Both the position numbers and the translations under genes were made by a program. Under the pieces are notes generated by a model. The model was not told the DNA's origin and ran no database searches. It worked only from the letters and a program-made list of their open reading frames with translations. A stretch of 64,000 nt of DNA from Pyxicephalus adspersus (taxonomy: Eukaryota; Chordata; Amphibia; Anura; Pyxicephalidae): the NCBI RefSeq assembly GCF_032062135.1, contig NC_092861.1, forward strand, positions 59,020,247-59,084,246, read 5' to 3'. Shown here piece after piece: positions 45,961 to 58,315 of the stretch (positions within the stretch are counted from its first letter, which is position 1; each line of letters starts with the position of its first letter).

Positions 45961-46829
45961 GGACAACTAATTCACAACCAGTTTGGACAGCAAGTGGAAG
46001 TGTGTTTGTATACAATAGTGCTAAGATCAGGCAGCACAGCACAATGACAACAAAGCGATAACACAACTACAAATGAACAGAGGAGTTGTGTGGCAGCAAA
46101 TCAACATGAGTTCAAATGTCAGACTATTAAAATTAAAAAAAATAAATAAAGAAATAAAAACCATAACAATTTATTCATAAAATGAATATGTACATAATAC
46201 ATTCAAATACCAATATGTGACAATGTGACTTGGAGAATGGGACAAAGGCAACGAGGGGTTTCGAATAGCACTTTGGAGTGGAAACCATGCAGACATTTGT
46301 ACGCAATATTTGTTGAAAAAATGACAAAACATTGCTGAAGAATTGCAATTCATTCATTACAAACCAGGCACAAAAACATTGCAGCAAAAGATGAAACCAA
46401 CAATAATGAGGATTACAAAAAAGTCACATCAATGCATACCATCCAAGCAAACCTACTTGATTAACCCCCCACAAACCAGTTCAGTTAAAATAGTATAATG
46501 AAAATCCTTGATACATGTATTATACCATCTTTGGCAACAATCCTTTTTTCAAATATTTGATTTCTAAGTCAAACTAGAATGAACTTTGAATCAGATCACA
46601 AATGCTTGGTGACATTTTTTGACATTCATACAATTGAATGATGAAATATCATAAAGTGCTAATTAGTATATATACAGCTTGATCTAAATTAGTTTGCAGT
46701 GTTGCAAGCAAACAAAAAAGTATCAAAACAGTGCAACAAATGTAACAATAAATGAATCAATTTTGTGAATGAGTATAATATAACATAAAAATGTAGCACT
46801 TACCCAAAAGAAGATGAAGCATTAAAGAT
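45961..46829. other. Unassigned AT-rich DNA
   Basis: Nothing gene-like recognised. An A-rich tract lies near 46128-46165. Confidence 0.4.
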
Positions 46830-47130
46830 TCTAATTGACGTGTAATGGACTGTAGATGCGCACAGAACAGAGAGCAGGTATGCGCTAATTAATTGCTATG
46901 ATCTCACCATTGACAGAGCTTAACAGATCATCCTGAATCGTGCAGCTGCAAACTATACGCCTTAATTGGCGGATTCTCCACCTCTATAGCTCATTTATCA
47001 AGGCAGGAATCTGGCTGGCAAGTGAAGGCGAGTGTACTAGCACTCGGCTCTGGCTCCAACTCGCGGAAATACGCCTCGTATATCGACTATATACGCGCAG
47101 CGAGCTTACGCACACTTGCTTGACAGATCA
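46830..47130. repeat. CpG-containing unclassified segment
   Basis: It is much richer in CpG than its surroundings ('actcgcggaaatacgcctcg', 'atatacgcgcagcgagctta'). Its edges 'catttatcaag' and 'cttgacagatcaggg' are weakly inverted, like frog foldback elements. Probably a young or CpG-rich MITE; unclassified. Confidence 0.35.
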
Positions 47131-50100
47131 GGGCCATTGTCACAATTGCCTGTTTTGTTCTTTCTTATAGTTACATTTGCCTGTTATTTCCCTTTTGTCA
47201 CAGTTGCCTATTATTTACCCACATAGTCCTGTTTTTGCATTTGCAACCAACATATTGTCACCTAAAACAATGTTTTCTGCCCGTGTATTACAATGGTTGC
47301 CTGTCTACATGTTAAAACTTTTGATTGATTACTGCCTGTCTATTGTATACGGCTATCACAGCTGTTTAGAAGATCATATTTCTATCATTTAAGTCCCAGT
47401 AGGCCTGTTACTATGAAAGCATGTCACTATTATCCTTATATTTCAGCACTGTGTGCAAATTAAGGTGTTATTAAAATCATCAATTTTATTTCATTTAGCA
47501 CACTGTTATAGTGTATCTGAAGGGGGAAGGGGTGTTATAAAAAAATTAGCCCTGGGTGTCAGTTGCTAGGTATGTCACTGCCTCCAGGGTAAAAAGGTTA
47601 AAAAAAAAACAGTTTTCTGTCTTCCATATTGCCTGCATGAAAAAGTCACCATAATAAAAGTTTTCATACATGGCAGTCTTAAAGGCATGGTGATAAAAAC
47701 AGCTGCCTTTCCTCTGTAAAAAGTACAAGCAGGAACTTTGTAGATGAGTTGCATGATGATATTAGCATTTAAGTTTACTGAGGGCTGGGGTTGTCAATAT
47801 AACTGACACCAGTGATTGACAATATGAATTTCACGCATCAATGGTATGCATTATGCATTAACTAAAACACAAGAGCTTTGCAGTTGTAACTTACAGACAC
47901 CTTTTCACTGACAGAATAAATTGACAACCTATAATGCAATGAGTGGAAAATAAAGATAAATAACCTTCACTTTTACATTGACTTCACTTTTAAATTTGAA
48001 TAACATTAAATATAATTGTGTACTGTAAAATACACCAAATGCCACAGAAAAAATCTTTCTCCAAGAGCCTCCTATGTGGTAATATTGTTCAAATAGAAAG
48101 TGTGTACTATCAATAATCCTTTCAGACTCCTGCCGACCTTCACTTATCCAAGCTTGTCATCTCAACATCAAAATCTTAGAACGCTGAATCATACCAATGA
48201 CAGAAACCATCACTACACCTGTTCCTATGATTTCAGAAATGACACTGCAAAGATGTGCATCTCATCACCTCTAGTTCACACTGCACTTGGTCGATCTCTG
48301 GTGTATTATAAATCTATAGCATATCTTTGAGCCATTCAGTATTATGCACTTCTTCTTTTTTTGTCACTTCCATTATTTATCATGATATTTGTAGGCAACA
48401 AATGATAAAGTCCATCAAATGGTTATTATTTGTATGGCTGTACTGTCTTCAGAATGGTCTCATAGAACTCCAGACAGTTGCAAAGAATTTACGTTTACCA
48501 TACCTAGTAGACTATTTGTATTAGTTGCAAGGTAATATAGGGATCAGGGAATAACCCACATTAGAGAAAATGAGTCCTGAGCAAATATGAAGTAGGGGTC
48601 CTGAATGCCCAGCATTCCAGCTCTCTGCACCCCTGACATTCTGACAATTAGGGCTCTGAAGAAATTGGAGGCCCTGGAGAAATTTCCTAATCTGTGTTAC
48701 CCTGACGCCAGGCATGGTTGGAGCTCATGGTTTATCAGACAGCTTCACTTGAGGGGGATGCTCCAAGATTCTGAAAAACCCACGCCATTGCAACTAATGC
48801 CATTTTACTGCCATGTGTGGATTTGTTATGACAAAATCAAAGTTTTTGGGGTATGATTTCTACATATTTCATAGTCTTCAAACCCTTCTATTCTGTTTCT
48901 TTTAATTTGTTTTGTTGTTCTCTCTGGGTAGACAACTTTCTCTATTCAACCTAGTTGACGCAAACTGATTGGAGCGGGGTGACAGAGAATCCCACAAGTG
49001 ACACCTACACTGATTAAACTGTACTCTGTTTTAGAGAATTGTTACTTTCTGTGTTTTTAACAATAAACCTTTGCTAATAAAACCAAAAATGTGTTGAGCT
49101 TCTGCACTCGGTAAACTTTTACTGAAACCCATTTTTACTAAAGTTTAATAACGTTTGAATATATTCATTGAGGTGATGTTTAAAAATTGTGATGAACCTG
49201 AGCCTGAAGAAAATAATCTTGGGTGAATAAGGTGTAGACAGGTTCATTTTACCTTATGTTTAGGTGTGAATTAGACATACTAGGCATTATTTACTGGTGT
49301 GAAGTAAGTCAGATAATTTTATTAAAAGCAAAGTGAAGGTGAACACAACTTACTGAAGTGTAATATGAGGTAAGATTTACTTCAAAACCCAATCATATAG
49401 CTAAATAATAAATTCTGCATATGCTACACTGTTACACTAAATATCTAACTATAATATTTCTTTCCTTTATTTCACATTACCTAACATTATAGTAAATAAG
49501 ATCTACCCTGTGATCATTGATCACAGGCTGTATGGCTATGTGCTTAAATGCTCTTGAACAAAAAAGAGAAGAAATCCAGACTTGGCAATCAGTGACATGT
49601 CATTAGTCAATGTGGCTCATATATCAGGAACCCAAGTGATAAAGGACACTCATACGTAAACTCTGGATCACAAGAAAATTGCAATTAGCAATTACTCATA
49701 TTTTAGCATTAATTTTCAAATCTTCTCTAGTAATCTTTTCATCAACCTTTCCTCTTTTTATGTTTGTAATAAAGGGGCAGTGCCACCACTAACTAAACCT
49801 AATCATGCCTTATACAAGAACTCCCAAAAGCCTGGTGTTTAGTACCATTGTCAAGTTTACTTTTCTGTTAAATCCCTCAGAGTTTTACCTCTTCATCTTA
49901 TGCAGCCACTGCTGTTGACCTGCCTGGCTCATTGCTCCATTCTACAGAGTTGGCTCAGGAGTTTACATTGCATTTGCTAGAGGCAGTGTATGCAGCATAA
50001 AATAGCACAGGGAACAAAAAAAGTTGTGACATAAGGAACATACAAACAAAAATTCTACCTACTTTTTACACCTACAGACTAAAGTTCTGCTTTTGGTCTC

Positions 50101-50662
50101 ACTGTATTTTAGTGTGTGTTGGATTTGGTAACCACCCTACAAACAAAGCATTTTACCATATGTGCTAATTAATAAACTTTACATGGATATTAAGGGGTAA
50201 GGCAAAAAGAACTAATATTGATTCAATTAATTTTATCATAAAGATAAGTGCAGATAACAGTTCACAATGCAGCTATGGTGCAGCATACAAAAATGTAATC
50301 ATTAGGATTCTATATAATCTGTTCCACATAATTAGTTCCCTCTGGTTGATTTGTTTCAAGAGCCCTGGATCCATAATTTATTAACAACTTGATATATTAA
50401 ATATTGTTTTATAGTTTATTTTAACATTCTTCATTTTTTAAATGTGTTTTACAGAACAAGATGATCATACCCCTATCCTATCAAACTATATCGCTTTATC
50501 ACTCATGGGTCATCCACCACTGTCAGTTTGCAGAAAAAATAGCTTAATAAATAATCTCCCACCCCACCTACTTCTACATATTCCCACTGTTCATTTTTGA
50601 TTCCTTGGTATGTTTCTCTGTTTTTCACTACTGTTTAGGGCTAGTTAATGCAGTCTCTAGAT
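47131..50662. other. Unassigned non-coding DNA
   Basis: About 3.5 kb with no recognised gene or named repeat. An open frame at 48605-48856 has no family resemblance. Confidence 0.4.
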
Positions 50663-50930
50663 CAGTCATTCTCCACCAGGGGTTCCATGAAATCCTAGGA
50701 TGTTCATCCAGTGGTTGTTAGGGGTTCTTTGAGCTTTTGCAGATTGACCTCTCATCTAATGGTTCCTGCATAGTTCCAAATTCCCTTTGCAGAGCCAAAA
50801 AGAGCCAGTAATCTTTAGGCTTTCTAAAGCGACGGCTCTTCAACTAACAATGTAAAGGAAGCATTTTTCTGATTATCACTATAATATAATATGCTAGCTT
50901 TGTGTTACAATACATATAATGCTTTTTCAA
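50663..50930. mobile_element. hAT-like element, diverged copy
   Basis: It begins cagtcattctccaccagggg and keeps 'ggttgttaggggttctttga', 'cagtaatcttta' and 'aacaatgtaaaggaagcatt', which match in order the element at 63619-63885. The right terminus is not defined. Confidence 0.5.
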
Positions 50931-52560
50931 ATAGTAAATAATGTTTTTTTTTTATCTGCCTGAAGTTCAGCTTTAAAACTTGCAAATCAAAAACTTCCTT
51001 TACCAGCTCTCTGTTCCTATGCAATTTATTCTAAAGGTTTCTAGATCAATTCATTTGTCAACAAATCCCCCTAAAGTTCTTCTTTATTAATTTCACCCAT
51101 GTTAGAAAATTCAGATTTTATAACCCTAGGCCTAAGAAAACATTATTCACTCTTACAATCGATATGATATTTCAATAAAATACTTAACATTGTAAATCAT
51201 GTCATGGCATTTTTGTACAAAAACCCAAGCTGAAAACTTAAATGATAACTGCTAAAATACCCAGCAAACATGCTTCTATATAGAATGTTTATATATAACG
51301 GTGTACCTTTATATTTCAGCAAGCTTTGCCTATTCAGGACCACAGCAGTATTTACATTCACCGTCAAGCATTGACGTATCAGCAGAGGTGTGGAGTGAAT
51401 GCATACTCCAGAGAAAGGGTCTGTGCCCAGCTGGCCAATATATATCATATACATTCCATAGCCATGCCTTCTTTTCCGAAGAATGCCATAAACTGCAATT
51501 GTTTTTTTCCTATTGAAATATATGAATGGAATGGAGACAGGGGAGAAGACAAAGAATGTCCAAAGAATGATGACATCACAGGTAATAATTATGCTGTTTG
51601 CTTTATTATTTATAGGTAAAACATAACCATTAGATGGCTTTTTTGGGGAGAGGGAATTTTGACCCCTGAATACAATTTAACCTGTCCTCATTTTTTTTTA
51701 TAAAGAATATACATTTTAATTAAAAAAATGTAGTCAAAGATACATTTTAAAACAAATGTCACAAAAAAAACTTCCAAATTAAACTCTATGCCATCTGGCT
51801 TTAGTTTGCTTTTGGCACGGGAATGCATAACTGCTCAAAGCAGGTCATCTGCAGATCGGAAGGAGGTTAACTGCAGGTCAAATGAACATGTCAATGAATA
51901 TCTCAAAATCATCTCAAAGTGATGTCATACTGATGTTATTAACATACAGTCATGGGCCTTAAAACTAATTTCTCTTGACATATATCCTAACTGTTGCTGT
52001 TTAGGAACTTTGACCTCAGAAATGTTTGACCTCAGAGATTTTTTAGCATCCAACATACTTTAGGCTGCCAAATGTCTGATCTCTTTCTGAGCACTGTGGT
52101 TTCTCTGCCTGGACTCAGGGTAACATTGGATCCAGCAGATGATAATAAGGGAAGACGGGTGTCATTCTCCCTAATTGCTACCTACTAATTGTGTAAGAGG
52201 CTTGAGCTCCTGAAAACAGCAAAGTTCATTCAGACTTACTGCAAGACAGGGAGTCTTTCTTTTTTGCATTTTTTGGTGATCTATTAGGAGCCCTGAATTA
52301 TACGGATAACATAAAACCATGTTCATGTACACATAAGCATTAATATTTCAGCAACATGCTGACTTCCTTTTTTACTCATGCATTTTTAACACTTTAGTAC
52401 CCATTGGTAAGTTACACACACCTTATCATCACAGCTTCATTTTACATTCCTGAACACATTTAAACATAATAATAAAAGAGTAATAAAAATGTTTTCTATG
52501 TAGCACAGAAGCAGCTTGCACCTGACATGCTGCTCTACACACAGCAAAGTGAATGGCTGC
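50931..52560. other. Unassigned non-coding DNA
   Basis: A stretch at 51197-51620 has overlapping open frames on both strands but no recognised family. The rest is AT-rich and featureless. Confidence 0.4.
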
Positions 52561-52615
52561 AGAGATCTGAAAGAACAGCCAGCTAATTGACTGGGGCTGT
52601 CCTGTCAGCGCAGCA

Positions 52616-52629
52616 CCGCCCTCTGCTGG
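52616..52629 (-). promoter_or_regulatory. CTCF core motif, perfect match
   Basis: The minus strand reads ccagcagagggcgg, which satisfies all 14 positions of CCASYAGRKGGCRS. About 0.03 such matches are expected by chance in this window on both strands with equal base frequencies, and fewer in AT-rich DNA. It lies 9 bases upstream of a TATA box, so promoter-proximal CTCF binding is plausible. Confidence 0.65.
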
Positions 52630-52637
52630 AGCTCTGC

Positions 52638-52643
52638 TATAAA
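52638..52643 (+). promoter_or_regulatory. TATA box of a candidate promoter
   Basis: CTATAAAGG sits in a locally GC-richer island (about 52500-52680) with the CTCF motif just upstream. A start site would be expected about 30 bases downstream, near 52665-52675 (gtcacagtcagct). No other promoter-like cluster of this quality was seen in the window. Confidence 0.5.
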
Positions 52644-52669
52644 GGTGGAACGGCTGAGAGATGGTCACA

Positions 52670-52784
52670 GTCAGCTTTGTGTAGAATGTGGATACACTCA
52701 TCCAGGGGTGTGTAGATGAAGGTGTAATCAAACTGGATAAAGCATGTGAAGAATAATAAGAACAGTTCATTACTACTGTCTCAG
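52670..52784 (+). other. Candidate non-coding first exon (5'UTR)
   Basis: The stretch from the predicted start to CTCAG|gtaagg (donor GT at 52785-52786) would be an exon of about 115 nt. Short upstream ORFs are present (MWIHSSRGV then stop; MKV then stop) and no long open frame, as in a 5'UTR. The donor is close to consensus. No downstream exon is recognised within the remaining 11 kb, so a long first intron is implied. The gene's identity cannot be told. The start coordinate is an estimate from the TATA position. Confidence 0.45.
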
Positions 52785-52786
52785 GT

Positions 52787-55015
52787 AAGGTTTCTGAACT
52801 TGTCAGTCCTGAATTATTCTGCAGTTGCATCATTTGCTGCATCACTGCACTTTTTGCTTAAAATCTACAATGTACTGCAAATAGTAATTTTATAGTAATG
52901 TTACCTAATAATATATAAAATATCAGCTATGTCACTATATAGAAGGTACAGTGTAATGTTTTCATCTGCAATCAAGAGATTCAGTTTTGTTTGTTAAATT
53001 CTGCTGCTGAAAGTAAATGGTAGATGATGCAGAAAGTGAGGATTTCTGTATGTGATAAAGTTGTCTGTCCAGAAATATGAATTTCTAGATAGAATCATTG
53101 ATTGATCAATAGTCTATTCGCATCTATACATTCAGCTTGAGTGAATGTATAGATGTAATGAGTGGAGGATTCAGAAAGTAAGGGTGTCTGGGAAATAAAG
53201 TTATTTGTTCATATGTGTGTGGGTAGATCAAAAACCAACAGTGTGATAGGGAGGGAAGGACATAGATAGATAGATAGATAGATAGAGCCTTGTCTTCTAC
53301 TTGCATAATAAATTTGTGTTTTGTGAGTGTTTGTGACCCATGTATACATGATGCTGCATAATATTTGTACATATTGTATAAAGTCTAGCAGATAATGAAA
53401 TAAACAGATGTTACCTTTATAAAAAGTTTAAAAGGGAAAGATATTTCCTAAAGTAATCAGAGATTATTTCTTATTAACTTAAGAGGTAGCACTCATCCCC
53501 AATAAATAATGTTTGAATGGAGAGAATAATGACTTTTCAGAAACCAAATAATCAGTCTCTTCATTTTTGTAAATATGATCATCTTGTCATTGCATCTTAT
53601 TTTAGGTTTTTTTTTCTATTTTCTTGCTGAAAATGTAAATAAAATACAGTAACGATGTAAATGTAAAATATTATTAACATCGCCCTTTACACCATCTGAG
53701 CAACAAGTTATTTTACATTTTAAGTGCAGAAGATGACCGATTCCTCTACTGTCCTTTCTTAGTATTTGGAATTTGTATTTGTGCCTTGTGTCATCTGCAG
53801 CTTCAGAAATATTCAAAGACATAGGCAGTCTTCTTTTTTCAATGTGTTGGTGCAGTGATATGTAATACAAGTGGCAGACACACATCTTGGGAGGAATATA
53901 TTCATGTCTACCCAAAAAGGCACAGTTTGTATAGTTTAGATGATTTGTACAGGTTCTGATTTATCCATTTAAAGCAGAAAGTTGTTCCTTATGTTATATT
54001 GTCTATAGGAAACCTTGGGGACCAGATTGCTATTGTCAACTTTTTATAAAATACCTGGGTAATTTTTGTGCTTTCTTAAACATGGAAATAAACAATAAAT
54101 CAAAACGTTCTATCTTACTGGATCTTCTTTGATACAAGGACATCTGCCCTGATTATTCACATCTCACGGTTGTGCCAAAACTGATTAAAAGAAATATGAC
54201 ATTTTCATAATCACCTTTGAATTGAAGTAGTGCGTGCACCTCCAAGGAGACAAAACCCTCATTGCACTCAGTGGACTGACAAACTCTTACAGATTTACCA
54301 TTTTGGATCATTTGTTACTTATCTCAATACAGAAAATTGACAGCTTACTGCACAATACACTATAGTTTGCCCATTGTCCTGCCTTATTGGATAAACCAGT
54401 TTGCATTTCAATGCACACATTTTTTCGGTGTTGTAATATTGGCAGTGTGTGTACAGCATCTCAAGATGAGAGAATAGATTTGCAAAGCATACGCCAATAA
54501 TTTCTCTTAAACTACAGAGAAAAAAAATCATTGTTTAAATGCATAAACAGCTTCTTGTAAGCTTTCAATCTCCAGCAGGCAAAAAATGCATTTACTTAAT
54601 GTTTAATAAAGTTCTTCAGCATCGTTCATGACAACTGGGTTGCAGAAACAGCTTCTACCTTCCTCCTGCTCTTAATGAAGATGATTAGTAACCTGGTAAT
54701 GACTGTAAAAGTCATTTTGCCCTAAAGCATATAGCAGGATAGTGGAAGGTTGCTCTCTGAGCGATGTTGTCCTTTAGTACGCAGCTAGAAGAAATCTTCC
54801 ACCTGTAAGCAGTAATGCTGTCGTCTCATTTGTTCTTATTCCATGGTGTTTCTAGTTTCTGAAAATAGGTGTGGTTGTTTGTGATAAAATATCTTTTTGT
54901 CCCTTTCCCTTTTCCCATGTGATATTTTAGGGTGCATCTCTCATCTCTCTATAATTGTCAGTACAATGGAATGACTGTCCTTTCCAGCTTGTTGTACAAG
55001 CACAGTTACTGGTCA
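52787..55015. other. Unassigned DNA, possibly intron
   Basis: It contains a (TAGA)n microsatellite at 53263-53286. No exon or classified repeat is recognised. If 52670-52784 is a first exon, this would be its intron. Confidence 0.4.
53263..53286. repeat. (TAGA)n microsatellite
   Basis: Six tandem taga units. Confidence 0.95.
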
Positions 55016-55029
55016 CCACTAGAGGGTGC
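55016..55029 (+). promoter_or_regulatory. Candidate CTCF site (13/14 match)
   Basis: ccactagagggtgc matches CCASYAGRKGGCRS except for T in place of the conserved C at position 12. It is a weak call on its own. Confidence 0.35.
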
Positions 55030-56239
55030 AATTACAGTCAAAAGTTTCACTCCATTTCAAGAGATTTGCCACACTACCATACCTTCTAATAACAGAATCA
55101 TTATACGGTTATGATAGGAAGAAGGAATGACCTTTAAAGCTGAAAACACATGCACAGAGTATGCTACTTAAAAAATGGGTGTTGCTAGATTGTGCTGGAA
55201 ATCAGATGTTAAAAAATGAGAACATAGTTAAATGGGATAAAAGGAGAGTTGGGGAGGAGCTGAAGAAGGGCGAGCCATGGGGGTAGAACCCAGGAGGGGA
55301 GAAAAGGGGGGCAAGGGAGTGTAAGAGAGAGGGAGAAAATTAGTGTAATAGACAACATGGGAGGAAAAGTAAAGATTTAAGTAAGTGACAGCAATGACAG
55401 AGAGAAAGGAAAAAAAAGGAGAGTGGGCGAGAGAAGGGTAAGGACAAAGGGGACAAAAACTAGGAGAGGAATCAGAGTAAAAAAGAAAAGGGAAACTAAA
55501 AGAGAAAAATAGCAAAAAAGAGGTCTCAAACTTAGGATATGTCCATGCTTTACCTTCTGGTGAATCTGGTGAAGCGGTAAATCTGTTACTTACCACTGGG
55601 GTATTATATGGTCAGTCACAGGTATCATGTGTTGCTCCATCCCTGCTGGAGACTGGTATCAGTATACCCCAGTCTAACTTTATCTGACAGAACATGGGCT
55701 ATTGGGAGATGTACCAGGACATAACGTGGATCCATGGAATAGCAGGATTTTGTTAAAACTCTAGGACAAGCCTGTGTTTTATATGTTTTTCAAATCTGTG
55801 CAGTATTCCATTGTGAAGCTTTTTCCTTTGTGCAAGAGCTTCCTCTCTCGTTGCAGGCACCCTTTAATGGGTGGACCTACTGAGAACCTTCCACAGCTTT
55901 GATCTCTGCACAAGCTATATGCAGTATAGTGATATCAGTGTTATTTTTACAAGCTAGTATGATTTTCAAAAGCATTTGGTGCACACCAAGTGGATTTATA
56001 TTTTAATGGCTATTGAGAAATACATTAAAAAATGTTTGCATCTGAAGTTCTGCTTTATGGTGTAAGTAGTCAGTGGGCAAAGGAAGGATAGCAGACTGAG
56101 CTCCAGAAATGTTTTAGAACCTTTAAGTCATCTTTCCCCATCCCACCTCCAGAGCCCTATTTCTCAGTAAGTAGGTAAGTTAGATGTCATTTAGCCTGGT
56201 AGGGATCAGCTGTAAGGGTAAAAAGGAATCAATAAGTCC
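55030..56239. other. Unassigned DNA with purine-rich tract
   Basis: 55230-55520 is strongly purine-biased (gaggag, gggaga, aagaaaag words) on the plus strand, which produces a spurious long proline/serine/phenylalanine-rich frame on the minus strand. Nothing else is recognised. Confidence 0.5.
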
Positions 56240-57120
56240 CACTGCTGGAGTGTGAAGAGGGTCAGCAGTGCTTTTTTCAACACAGAGGAGGGAGCACATA
56301 TGTACATTTGCAAGAGCATTTGCTGTTTCTCCCAGCACAGCTTCAGGTGCCTGGAGGAGATACCAAGGAGAGTTGGAAAAGGCCATAGAGGGACGACAAC
56401 CCAGCAGCAAGACCGGTATCTGCATCTTTGTGCTCAGAAGAACAGTCATGTGGAACAGAGGAGGTGCTAGCCGTGTGCATATTTTTGATCAAACTTGCAG
56501 AAATAAATTCCATAAGGGTGGCATGTGGGCCTGGTGTCCTGTATTGGGACCCAAAGACCTCTACCTGGATTGGTAACTTCCAGAAAACACCAGAGTTGAC
56601 AGGTTAACTGTTGGCATTCTGTTGTTTTCACAGATGAGAGCAGTCTGGGATACGGACAGAAAAATTCTGGACATTATACCGCCTACAACATCATCCAGCA
56701 TGACTGATTCGGCAGTGATTCAGTTATATTTTAAGGGGCATAGCCATGAATGCACAGACTTCAACATGCTAACATTACATTACGTTACTAATGCTAGTGT
56801 TATTATTCTGTTAAGCACCAAGATGAAACCCTCAGACCCATTGTCAGACCTTATCCTGGTGCAGGGCAATGCCTGGCCTTATGTGGCCAGTATGTGTAGG
56901 TAGTTTCTCCTGAATAATGAAGGCATTGATATCATGAGTTCCCTAGATATGAAACCAGTAAAGACCATCTGGGACATGGATCAGTGCATTTGATTCCCCA
57001 CGTAATGCTACAGACTGTCCAGGAGCTCACTTATACCCTAATCCAGGTCTGGGAGAAGATCCCAGGGGCATCATCCGCCATCTCATCAGAAGCATGTCCT
57101 GAAATATGTTCATGTTAGGG
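56240..57120 (+). pseudogene. Second Tc1-like transposase (different subfamily), inactive
   Basis: Remnant of a Tc1/mariner transposase. In order: a helix-turn-helix segment 'AVSPSTASGAWRRYQGEL' (about 56318-56372); 'ATTQQQDRYLHLCAQKNSH' (about 56392-56445, another frame); 'VHIFDQTCRN' and 'HKGGMWAWCPVLGP' (about 56475-56550); the 'FTDES' region near 56628-56645; 'LVQGNAWPYVAS' (about 56856-56891), where the family has QDNARP; 'KPVKTIWDMDQ' (about 56955-56987), where it has NPIEHIWD; and 'RHLIRSM' (about 57077-57097). The second catalytic Asp is Gly and the final Glu is Lys. There are also several frameshifts and stops. Terminal repeats are not clear. It is a separate lineage from the copy at 31197. 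Confidence 0.8.
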
Positions 57121-57294
57121 CCATACACACTATAGAGCCACATTAGGAGTTCGCATTCTGCGATTGAAATTTTTATACTTTGATTTGCAGTGTGATTTTT
57201 GAATCCAGCTCTCACTGACATATGACAGAGGATTATCAGAGTTCTCTAGGTTAGCCAAAGATAAAGTGCGGTGACATAGTGGTAGCTCCCCGCA

Positions 57295-57875
57295 TTTTTT
57301 TTTTTTTTTATTCATCAATCTGCACAGAAATTGGGGGGGGGGGGGGAGGGGCAGGAAATACAGGCACCACAACTGTCAACAGATAACAGGCAGATACTTG
57401 AGAATCGGTGTAAAACCATAGAACATACCCATTACATTCTGCTTCGGTATTGGCACACATCTGAGATATTCTGAAGTGGTAATATACTGAATCCAATAAA
57501 ACCACGTCTTTCTAAATTTCTCAGATCTCCCATCTTGTGATGTAATGAGATCCTCCATAGACATAATGTCATTAATTCTCCCGAACCACTGATGCACAGT
57601 AGGAGGAGTAGTGCTTTTCCTGAGTACTGGAATACACGCCTCTGCCACCTTGAGTAAATGCTGAAGTAGAGAGTTATGATACTTTTTTTTTAGAGAAAGT
57701 GGAAACATGCAGCAGCACAAGTTCTGGTTTACAATGGATTAAGAGATCAGTTAGCTCCTGAATGATGTCCGCCACCCTGGACCAAAAGGGTGCCAGGACC
57801 GGACACACCCAAAATATGTGGAGCAAACTGTCGGGATTGTTCTTACATCTCCAGCAAGTCCCGTCTCTGACCATA
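57295..57875 (-). pseudogene. L1-clade LINE, 5'-truncated ORF2 end with poly(A)
   Basis: On the minus strand: 'CWRCKNNPDSLLHIFWVC' (C-x2-C-x8-H-x4-C, the Cys/His motif near the ORF2 C-terminus) and 'PFWSRVADIIQELT' at about 57735-57860, then after a frame change 'STTPPTVHQWFGRINDI' and 'FRKTWFYWIQYITT' (about 57485-57620). A short 3'UTR with a C-run (57333-57346 on the opposite strand), an AATAAA signal (57307-57312) and a poly(A) tract (57295-57309) follow. The frame changes within an A-run (57683-57691). The domain order is that of amphibian L1/Tx1-type ORF2. 5'-truncated and inactive; no target-site duplication was found. Confidence 0.85.
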
Positions 57876-58278
57876 ATAAAATATCAATAAAAACCACTAT
57901 AACCTAAAGAAAATCCATAATCTCACATATAGGTTCACATATTTCTATCAGAGGATAAAAATGATGTTTAATGTTTTTTTTCCCATTGGCACTAGATATG
58001 CACATGTTTGTCTATAAATCTGCATAAATCTGTGTTCTGTCCAATATCTTTACCTTTCTATATCAGCACCTCTCTTCAATGTTCTATCTTTTGTGCATAC
58101 TTATCTAGCTTACCAGCCCACAAATGTCTCCCTGAACAACACTTTATGATTATCAATGTACACAGACCTGACATCTCTGTCTTGTACCGAGAGTTACAGT
58201 TCCACAGTTTTATTTGAAATACACAGTTACCTACCTCTCTTACCAAATTGCATTATATTTTTATTTCAGTTAAGTATA

Positions 58279-58315
<37 letters not shown>

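Noticed and set aside
52429..52845. 138-codon minus-strand frame
   Set aside because: It spans the candidate promoter and first exon on the other strand and resembles no protein family.
55228..55596. 122-codon minus-strand frame rich in F, S and P
   Set aside because: Product of the purine-rich low-complexity tract, with no domain-like pattern.
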